The position numbers were made by a program, and so were the translations under genes. From Dendrophyllia cribrosa (lineage: Eukaryota; Cnidaria; Anthozoa; Scleractinia; Dendrophylliidae), in NCBI GenBank assembly GCA_024195265.1, contig JAJLRJ010000013.1, forward strand, positions 6,348,075-6,412,074: 64,000 nucleotides of DNA, in the 5' to 3' direction. Below the pieces are notes generated by a model that saw nothing but the letters and a program-made list of their open reading frames with translations, was not told where the DNA came from and made no database searches. Shown one piece after another: positions 59,294 to 64,000 of this stretch (position 1 is its first letter; the number at the start of each line of letters is the position of its first letter).

Positions 59294-62200
59294 GATCAAA
59301 GGGTCCTAAGAGCCAACTCGTGAATACGAAGCATCTGGACCCTTCCCTCTACTAGACGTTTTGCTTCACGGACCCCCACCCCCTGCGTCCAACTCTCCAC
59401 CCTTCCCTCCCTTTAACGCCATCCCCATGGGTAGGCAGGTGACCATTACATATTGCGTGCTCAATGTTCATTTACCCTACCCTCTCCTAGGTGTTTTGCT
59501 TCACCGACCCCACCCCCCTGCGTCCAACTCTCCACCCTTCCCTCCCTTTAACGCCATCCCCATGGGTAAGGCAGGTGACCATTACATATTGCGTGCTCAA
59601 TAATCACCTACCCTACCCTCTCCTAGGTGTTTTGCTTCACCGACCCCCACCCCCAGCATCTAACTCCCCACTCTCCCCTCCCTTTAACGCCATCCCCATG
59701 GGTAGGCAGATGACATTGACATTGCGTGATCAAGGTTCACCTACCCTACCCTCTCTTAGGTGTTTTGCTCCACAGACCCCCCCCCCCCCCCCCCCCCCCC
59801 CCCCACCACCCCTTGCGCCTAACTCCCAAAAATTTGAAACCGCAAACGGAAGTTCCAAACATTTAAGAGCATTTTAGGGTCGCAATGTCCGTCCATGCTG
59901 TCGAAAACATACGCGTAATGACAAAAAAAAAAACATTCCACAAAAAGCATCTCCCTCCGGAGCGGTTTCTTTTGTTTTCCTCGATTTTTTTCCACCCACA
60001 CACGACGGCGTCTTTGAAGTTTAGCCAGAATTTCCAATTGTTTTCAAATTTGCGAAACACCGGTCGCATTAGAAAACTTGATGTGATGACAGATTTTTAT
60101 CTTAAACAAAAATAAATTTGATCAAAATTTCCCTAGTGCGACCAGGCCCTAACTCCCCACCCTCCAATGCCGTCCTCAGGGGTACACGGCAGGTGACCAT
60201 TACATATGGCGGACTCAATGTTAACAGTCGATCGACCGATCAAGTGAAATTTTGACTCACTGCTATGACTCGTACAACGCTTCGCGTTTTCATGAGTTAA
60301 AACCATCCACTATAAATTTACAGAAACAAACAAGATTTTCATGAAAGAAATAAAATGTCATACCGCATTTTTGCTGATCTTTACTATCGTAGACAAGCTG
60401 CCAAGAGATAAGACGCATATTATTTGTCAGTTGTTCACACTTCAGAGGTTGATTGACAACTAAAGGTGTGATTAGCCAGGCCAGGCCAATTTTATACCGA
60501 TCAAGCCTGCAAATAATTTTGTTCTCTAATCAAGTCACATGTACCGAATATATACCGAAACATATATACCGAAGAAATATATGTATCGAAACGTCTTGTT
60601 AAGGGGCTATATCATCTGATCAAGCCTGCAAATAATTTTGTTCTCTAAGCAAGTCATATGTCAGTCCAGGAAAAATATTGACCTGACAGGAAGTCAGTCT
60701 AGTCAGACAATTTTCTTCTGCATCTTTATTGAAAAGTACCTGGTGTTCAAAACTAATTAAGGAAAGAGAGAAAAGATTGTAGGAGAACTACCAAGTCTGT
60801 CTATCAGGCCAGGTTTAGCTTTCACCAGTCTAAATACCAAATTTACTGGATATTTGTCTGATGACACGCTGTTATTATTTGCAGTCTTGTCTGATAATAT
60901 TACTTCAAAAGACATATTTGTATTAGTTGAAACCCAAAAATGATGGGCCAGTTTTGTTTAAAACCACTCTTCTAATGCACTGAAACTACAAATAAGTGTC
61001 TTTCACTCCGGATGACCATTTAGGAAAAGGATTGCAATTTGAAAAAATTGAGCATTTTTTTTTTGCTTCACGTGCCTTCCTTCATGTGTCTTGGAAACAT
61101 TGCTGAAAACTGATAATGCTCTCTTTTCACTTCGAGAACTCACTTCACTGAGTTTATTTCTTCCTCTTGATGTCAGTTCTAGAAGTTTTTCGTGTATGCG
61201 AAAAGGAATTTAGGTTTAATTTTAGCCGAGTTTTCATCCCAACACATATAAACAACCATGACATAAGTGGAGGCTCGGTGGCGGTGTAGTGGCGGCGGTG
61301 TTGAGGTTAAGCCTGGTTTTCATATGTCGGGAAAATCCCAGACGATGGGGGATATTGCAGTTCGCGATCGTCCCAGATTTTGCCGATATGTCGGGAAAAT
61401 AGCCGATCATCGCAGAAATCTGGGACGCGTCGGGAAAATAGAAACGCTTCCCGATTTTCCCGATTTGCTCCCGACCATCCCAGTGATCGGGGATGTCTAC
61501 AATTGAGTGTTTCCACAAGTCGGCAAAATCTGGGACGATCGGGAAACAGCGGAATCCCCGATCGTCTGGGATTTTCCTGACATATGAAAACCAGGCTTTA
61601 GCGTGTCGGTCTCTGCCATCGAGTTGATTCCTCAGACAAGAAACTTGGCTCTGCGGTCTCTTCATTGTCTTTCTCTACCCAGACGTACAAATGGTTACCG
61701 GCAACATAACTCTGCCTTGAATAGCATCTCATTCAGGGGTAAGTAGCAATACTCCTACACCTGCCAACTTTTTCCGAGTGATAGGCATGAGAGTGGGAGT
61801 GTCAGGATTTCCGAAGGTGACCTGACCAAATCCGAAGATAACCCGATCTATTCCGAAGATGTCCGAAGTTGTCCGAGGATGTTCCTAAATATTCGAAAGT
61901 TTCCATGGACCTCAGACCTCCGTTTAATAACATCCAGTTGCAATTGTAATGTTCAGAACGATAAAAACCTACAAAAAAGTGCCATATTTTCATGAACGTA
62001 ACTATATTTTTAATTGAATCATGCAATCAGTTGGCTGATAGCTCAAAGCTGTAAGGCGTGAGAAATTGCTCCATAGGCATGAGTAGGCGTGAGATCGGAG
62101 TTTTGGCGTGAGACTTGGCAGGTATATACTCCGAGTTACTTCATGCTACAGAAACCGGGTTTCTGTGTGGGCCACTTGTGGCTCGTGTGCGATGTTACCC

Positions 62201-63667
62201 TACCGATGACATAACCCCTGTAAGGACTAACTTCACCGGAAATATCACACTGAAAAATTGGTAAGTGGTAAAAAGATGGGTTGGAATTGTTTCAGTTCAT
62301 ACCTGATAGCTCTGACCTCCTCAGCACTGCTCCCCACTCCTTTGTGTAACAACGTAGGCAGAACCAATGCGATAGCAGTCTCTCCTGATTTTCCTTGATT
62401 TACATCACACACACGAATAGAAACCTAAGCAGATAAGATATAGTAAAATCTTCGTAAGGGTTTTATTGCTGGCAAGCAAAAAATATCGTGATAAATAAGC
62501 GTTGTTTTAGTTAAATTGGTACAAATGTTTGTAAAGAATTACTGTCAAGGAACTGTGGTGTGCTTAAATATAGGAGGAGATACAACCGGAATAATGAACC
62601 GGAATAAACTGATCGGCCTGTAACCGGAGGAGGGGGGGGGGGGGGGGGGGGGGGGGCTTACAATCGCTTATTTTACAGTAATGTTGCTTGAAAAACCTAG
62701 TTAGCCTTCTGCCTCATTTTCGCTTAAAATGTCTTTGTATTTTACCATGCTGACGAGGCAAAAAAGACTAATTAATATGTAAATGAATAAATAAAGAAAT
62801 GAAGAATAAATTAACTGCCATTTTGGAATAAGGTGTTTTAGTCACTCTGTCAGACTCCAAAACAGTCAATTTTTATTTCATAAAAGCTTGTTGAAGAGGC
62901 GCGAAATGCGAAGGGTGAAACGCATGGAAAGCGTCTAAAGGACATTTCTACTTTTCACTCTACGAAGAAAGGCCATTATTCTGCGACAGTAAAAATGCCA
63001 CCCTTACCTTACTTAATGTCCGACAAGCTACTTCCGCAGCTTGTCTCACAGATTCCTACGAAATAACATAGCATAAAAACGAATCAAACAGGTGTAAAAC
63101 TTACAGTGCATCAAAACACTTTCAGCAGTTTTCAGCCATGCCACCAAATAATATCTGATAATAGAGTACTTTCCCTCACGTGATGATGCTCACCCAACTA
63201 GTTTAGCTTTATAGTTATTTTGGGTAACCAGCTACTTCATGTATTTTTAATTCATCGCGTTCGAAGAACGCAATCCTAATTTCGTGTTGGTTGTCCTGTG
63301 GTTTACATGCAGTAAAATTTGAGATTTTTTGGTAGACGGTCTTCCAAATGGCCGCCCCTATTGGTTTTTTTTCAGGGGCTCATTTCCGCCGGAAATTCCT
63401 TCGAACGCGTCTCCATAATCTGTGATTACTGCTAGTATATTATGTATACAGCTTTGTAATTTACAGTACAAATAAACGTTGTTGTTGTTGTTGTTGTTGT
63501 TGTTGACCAGGGTTCATATTAGAGTGCTAAAACAATAGGAAATGTTAAAATTCTTACAAACCTTGATGTCATCACGTGCTCTAAAACACAATTCCCACAG
63601 CTTGGGGATAGACTCGAGCATGTCATCTACAGATCGACCGCTGAGAAGATCACTAAGGGCCATGCAA
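40461..63667 (-). CDS. ECPAS: ECPAS/ECM29 proteasome adaptor and scaffold, C-terminal part (23 exons)
   Basis: HEAT-repeat protein that binds the 26S proteasome and links it to membranes and motors. Exons, 5' to 3': 63562-63667, 63008-63055, 62303-62424, 60364-60397, 58881-58955, 58010-58063, 57100-57159, 55949-56038, 55744-55810, 54880-54971, 54723-54789, 53757-53891, 51587-51649, 50566-50694, 50355-50437, 49634-49677, 48702-48750, 48417-48563, 45419-45560, 44093-44198, 42794-42906, 41585-41656, 40461-40603. Junction phases all agree: 679 residues, then TAG. Hallmarks: KMSPMMETINM, LPELVPRLSDLL, GIGLGTK, ALTSGLSDRSASVRKS, RYSPDVLKRH, ALVSGLAGRTWTGK, NTWKVQ and a final KAAELKKKLLFL. An acidic low-complexity stretch opens exon 45419-45560. 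The family is about 1800 residues long, so the first two-thirds lie beyond the window. Exons are short (34-147 nt) in repeat-filled introns. Confidence 0.93.
40860..41335 (+). repeat. 106-bp repeat, array of about 4.5 units in ECPAS intron 22
   Basis: Near-perfect units with CACTTTAGGATTTCATCCAC and CTGCTCAGTAGCTTTC. Here the unit runs antisense to ECPAS, unlike the arrays at 48820, 53965 and 58500. Confidence 0.9.
42044..42670. mobile_element. GGATAGCGCTATCC-family MITE split by a nested CAGTGGAACCTCG MITE
   Basis: Outer arms GTGGATAGCGCCATTC and GGTGGATAGCACTATCC match 27631-27776. Between 42093 and 42583 is a second palindrome with ends CAGTGGAACCTCGATTTAAC and GTTAAATCGAAGTTCCACTG and repeated GTTATATCG motifs. 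TATC appears on both sides of the insert. Confidence 0.75.
42794..44198 (-). CDS. ECPAS: ECPAS exons 20 and 21 (detail)
   Basis: Exon 44093-44198 reads KHSERFCSIL, then NTWKVQ and ends at phase 2. Exon 42794-42906 begins with A to complete Arg, then MDWTSGTPDGRGEESIDR. The second is less conserved than its neighbours and was placed by splice sites and phase. An alternative start for it is possible. Confidence 0.75.
43362..43487 (+). CDS. Possible 41-codon fragment, unknown
   Basis: ATG-to-TGA frame, KAVILDIYNKSGFTKREIHS, in an otherwise non-coding ECPAS intron. The composition is protein-like, with a GRG-basic start and an amphipathic end, and could be a decayed transposon piece. I do not recognise it and the frame may be chance. 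Confidence 0.15.
   Translation: MVGHVTGSLRGRGPLEKAVILDIYNKSGFTKREIHSLLSRC
44515..44926. mobile_element. MITE family A interrupted by a nested MITE
   Basis: The host copy matches 13704-13986 at both ends. Inside, 44731-44911 is a separate palindrome with arms AGGCCATTTGCACGATC and inverse, and inner arms GACTACAACTACCAGAAT. AT is found on both sides of the insert (44729-44730 and 44912-44913), and removing one AT restores the uninterrupted family A end. Confidence 0.85.
45011..45332. mobile_element. MITE with a TATA box in its terminal repeats
   Basis: GAAGTTCCGGTATAAAAGG at 45012-45030 is inverted at 45314-45332. The left copy continues AGCCTGGCCTGGCC, like modules at 17935 and 60470. In ECPAS intron 19, ending about 90 bp from the exon at 45419-45560. 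Confidence 0.7.
45610..46083 (+). mobile_element. Homopolymer-bounded element, copy 3
   Basis: A run of about 20 C switches to 7 G at 45618-45646. Then come GGGGGGGTACTCAACAAAG, ACGGGGATGCTCCGCCCC, CTTTCATATACC repeats, GGGCGGAGCATCCCCG and GGGAGTACTC running into about 26 C. The GGATGCTCCGCC block is inverted at the far end. Confidence 0.8.
46150..46530. promoter_or_regulatory. Cluster of GAAACATGTTTC palindromes
   Basis: At least five copies of AAACATGTTT or close variants (about 46161, 46429, 46462, 46494 and 46509) plus ACGAAACACGTT. Two exact copies are 5 bp apart. The core fits the p53-family half-site RRRCWWGYYY, but repeat-borne origin is equally possible. Confidence 0.4.
47571..47815 (-). 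repeat. tRNA-headed SINE
   Basis: The head at 47641-47712 (minus) folds like a tRNA: GGCTTGGTAGCTCAGTGGAT with A box, a loop CTGGTAT giving anticodon GGT, and GGTTCGAATCC B box. A C-A mismatch stands at the end of the anticodon stem. It lacks the isolated terminator context of a true gene and continues into a tail (TTTTTTCAGGCTGC, GTTGATAGCTCACTGCGAGG) also present at 47820-47945 and 35812-35925. Confidence 0.7.
47816..47945 (+). repeat. Second SINE tail, inverted relative to its neighbour
   Basis: CAACTGCTAAAGTTGATAGC, GCGAGGATCATATTTCAC and ATGATTTTCATATATTC repeat the tail of 47571-47815 in the other orientation, making a head-to-head pair. Confidence 0.65.
48228..48328. mobile_element. 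Compact hairpin MITE
   Basis: GATCTGTATGGGCGTTTACA is inverted after a loop of about 14 bp, and the outer TAAAATAT/ATATTTTA also pair. About 90 bp downstream of an ECPAS donor site. Confidence 0.75.
48820..49345 (-). repeat. 106-bp repeat, array of about 5 units, sense to ECPAS
   Basis: GGATGAAATCCTAAAGTGTG and AAGCTAC/TTGAGCAGTACTT blocks, reverse of the vitellogenin arrays. Frames of 60-80 codons run through it only because of unit length changes; I do not call them coding. Confidence 0.88.
49805..50108 (-). repeat. tRNA-headed SINE with duplicated tail
   Basis: Head (minus) GAGGCGCGGTGGTCTAGTGG with A box, and GGTCGGTGGTTCGAACC as B box, at 50040-50108. The tail contains ACTAGCATCCCATCCAGGGG twice about 78 bp apart. 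A related tail is at 61610-61760, and a plus-strand head-like sequence at 55186. Confidence 0.65.
51306..51499 (-). pseudogene. 18S rRNA 3'-end fragment (194 bp)
   Basis: Reading the minus strand, it ends exactly at the mature 18S 3' end (plus strand begins TAATGATCCTTCCGCAGGTT). It includes the universal TTTGACCAACTT, CGACGGGCGGTGTGTAC and GGCAGGGACGTAATCAA stretches. Substitutions are visible, for example CCTACGAAAACC for the usual CCTACGGAAACC, and a change in TTACGACTTTTA. Only the last tenth of the gene is present and no ITS follows, so it is a dead fragment. It lies in ECPAS intron 13, 88 bp downstream of the exon at 51587-51649, and has the same strand as ECPAS. Confidence 0.93.
51797..52778. 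mobile_element. Two tandem copies of a TGTCCGACCAAA element
   Basis: The copy at 52345-52778 has ends CAGTGCTGGAAATAAC and GTTATTTCCAGCACTG with TA outside. The copy at 51797-52190 shares CATTGTCCGACCAAAATCCG, TTAGCTTTTGCCTTGAA and GCATTGCAAA blocks but has lost its left end. Inner arms repeat CCGACCAATTTTGTAAAATG. A TA target site suggests Tc1/mariner MITEs. Confidence 0.75.
53014..53372. mobile_element. MITE family C (AGAGCCATCTCGTGAATAC ends), copy 1
   Basis: Starts ATCAAAGGGCTCTTAAGAG and ends CGCTTCGCGTATTCACGAG, so CTCGT(G/A)A-TA is inverted. Other copies are at 56381-56720, 59293-60300 and a partial right end at 39312-39345. A family B MITE begins 8 bp later. Confidence 0.65.
53381..53550. 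mobile_element. MITE family B, copy 2
   Basis: GGCCATTTCCGAGTTACGTT and inverse, and inner arms GTGCACAACCTTTCATTTG, make a near-perfect 170-bp palindrome. Confidence 0.8.
53965..54650 (-). repeat. 106-bp repeat, array of about 6.5 units, sense to ECPAS
   Basis: Units with TGAGTCTGTGGATGAAATCC and GCTACTGAGCAGTACTTTCC. Starts 74 bp after the exon at 53757-53891 ends upstream and stops 73 bp before the exon at 54723, so it nearly fills the intron. Confidence 0.88.
55186..55675 (+). repeat. SINE-like head followed by three copies of a ~130-bp unit
   Basis: GGTGCAGTGGTTAGCACG resembles a tRNA A-box head. After it the unit CTAGAGTAACTGTTTCTGTG, GGCATCGAGTAA, TCAAAATCCCTA recurs three times with deletions. 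In ECPAS intron 9. Confidence 0.6.
56381..56720. mobile_element. MITE family C, copy 2
   Basis: AATCAAAGGCTTTTGAGAGC at the left and CGCGTATCCACGAGTTGAAAA at the right, with C-rich CCAACTCCCCATCCTCTCCT in between. The open frame 56403-56741 follows this repeat and is not a gene. Confidence 0.65.
56744..56990. mobile_element. MITE family D with a 55-nt G tract
   Basis: Matches 63250-63437 in inverted orientation over its length (AGTAATCACAGATTATGGAG, CATTTCCGCCGG in inverse, ACCAATAGGGG, TGGAAGACCGTCTACC). Where the other copy reads GGGGCGG this one has 55 G (56818-56872). It lies in the intron between ECPAS exons 57100 and 56038. Confidence 0.88.
57003..57075. repeat. Short palindrome next to an ECPAS donor
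   Basis: ATTTGTGTCGTCGCGCAGCG pairs with GCGTTGCGTGACGACACAAAT around CCAACGGGGAGG. It lies 24 bp inside the intron that starts at 57099. Confidence 0.75.
57675..57935 (-). repeat. Interspersed repeat, copy 2 (partner at 4779-5040)
   Basis: Same 260-bp sequence as at 4779-5040, in reverse. Ends 75 bp before the ECPAS exon at 58010. Confidence 0.7.
58500..58760 (-). repeat. 106-bp repeat, about 2.5 units, sense to ECPAS
   Basis: GAGCAGTACTTTCCTGTGGT and GTGGATGAAATCCTAAAGTG blocks, decaying towards 58760, about 120 bp from the exon at 58881. Confidence 0.82.
58970..59220. mobile_element. MITE family A, partial copy
   Basis: Carries CGCGTTTTCCCGCGCTTGGC and ends TATGACACTCAACTGAAAAAC. The left end is lost or diverged. 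It runs straight into a (TAA)24 microsatellite at 59221-59292. Confidence 0.65.
59293..60300. mobile_element. MITE family C, copy 3, with internal tandem units and a nested MITE
   Basis: Starts GATCAAAGGGTCCTAAGAG and ends CGTTTTCATGAGTTAAAAC. Inside, a ~137-bp unit (TTTTGCTTCACCGACCCC, CCATCCCCATGGGTA, GGTGACCATTACATATTGCG) occurs about four times from 59357 to 59780. A C run of about 26 follows at 59777. At 59873-60151 sits a diverged copy of the GGGCCTGGTCGCAC MITE seen at 19227. Frames through the units are repeat artefacts. Confidence 0.7.
60430..60660 (-). repeat. TATA module and a direct repeat
   Basis: On the minus strand GGTATAAAATTGGCCTGGCC (60480-60499) and the following GTTGTCAATCAACC match the module at 45020-45075. 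Next to it GATCAAGCCTGCAAATAATT occurs twice, 118 bp apart. About 35 bp from the ECPAS exon 60364-60397. Confidence 0.55.
61270..61760. mobile_element. SINE split by a palindromic MITE (61308-61598)
   Basis: Arms AAGCCTGGTTTTCATATGTC and exact inverse, bordered by TTA. Inner sequence repeats GGGAAAATC(T/C)GGGACG in both directions. The interrupted sequence has a GGCTCGGTGGCGGTGTAGTG head and GTGTCGGTCTCTGCC, which continue each other and resemble the SINE at 49805-50108. Confidence 0.75.
62629..62656. repeat. G tract of about 25
   Basis: GGAGGA followed by an unbroken run of G ending in CTTACAATCG, in ECPAS intron 2. No flanking inverted partner recognised. Confidence 0.85.
63250..63437. mobile_element. 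MITE family D, copy without G expansion
   Basis: CGCGTTCGAAGAACGCAATC at the left and TTCGAACGCGTCTCCATAAT at the right form imperfect inverted ends. The interior matches 56744-56990 except for the G tract. A (TTG)8-9 repeat follows at 63478-63505. Confidence 0.85.
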
Positions 63668-64000
63668 CTAGGATAAAAAGACAGTGCAAAAAAAAAAAGA
63701 GGTGCAAGCACTTTCTATAAAAGAACATTATTCAGAGATGTTGGTTTTCATGACTATGGCCAGAAGCTTGCTAAAACGTGCTTAATTATCTTGAAATAGG
63801 AAGACAAAATTGCTAAAAGTGATGGAAGCAAAAAAATATTATCTAAAAGGAACAATATAACAGCTGAAAAAGTCGAAATTTCACAAGAAAGACAAGTTTA
63901 ATTTATTTAAAGTGCACCTAACCCCAAAATTTTTTCTTTGCTTAATCAACTCTATGTACGTTGAAAAGTTGAATAGTTAAATATTTCTTGTTTTTAACGT

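Noticed and set aside
59361..59877. Two proline-rich plus-strand frames of 80 and 128 codons
   Set aside because: Tandem ~137-bp units of MITE family C read in different frames plus a C run.
61234..61665. 143-codon minus-strand frame
   Set aside because: Runs across a palindromic MITE; both strands are open because of the repeated GGGAAAAT motif.

Overview
This is a gene-sparse, repeat-rich window of an animal nuclear genome: short exons with GT-AG introns, single-exon and multi-exon genes on both strands, microsatellites, tRNA-derived SINEs and dozens of palindromic DNA-transposon remnants (MITEs). Vitellogenin with a C-terminal von Willebrand D domain and no poly-serine tract, and an invertebrate-like ECPAS/ECM29, suggest an invertebrate. 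I infer an anthozoan cnidarian such as a stony coral, but no single sequence here proves that. An 18S rRNA fragment in the window could test it.

Layout. (1) 27-26341, plus strand: the 3' two-thirds of a vitellogenin gene. It has 16 coding exons that join in frame (3024 nt, 1007 residues plus stop) and a 3' UTR exon; the 5' end lies before the window. (2) 29715-30869, plus: a single-exon ankyrin-repeat protein. (3) 32984-33766, minus: a single-exon YIPF5-type Golgi/ER membrane protein. (4) 34041-37019, plus: a two-exon gene for an unrecognised protein with 8-9 predicted membrane segments, divergent from YIPF5 across a 274-bp shared upstream region. (5) 40461-63667, minus: the 3' part of ECPAS (ECM29, proteasome adaptor and scaffold). 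It has 23 coding exons that join in frame (679 residues plus TAG); the 5' end lies beyond the window.

Almost everything else is repeats. Most frequent is a 106-bp unit in tandem arrays in introns of both large genes and between genes. There are also palindromic MITEs, several nested inside one another; a 3.8-kb foldback element flanked by TTAA; elements bounded by long G or C homopolymers (up to 55 G); a 12-bp minisatellite just upstream of a vitellogenin exon; tRNA-headed SINEs; and a piece of 18S rRNA in an ECPAS intron. I see no transposase or reverse transcriptase of useful length, so the mobile elements present are non-autonomous copies.

The genes are not an operon-like unit: yolk precursor, ankyrin scaffold, secretory-pathway protein, orphan membrane protein and proteasome scaffold are functionally unrelated. 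The only regulatory link visible is the divergent YIPF5/orphan pair. Exon limits were worked out by hand from splice sites, frame continuity and remembered family patterns. They have not been checked against transcripts.
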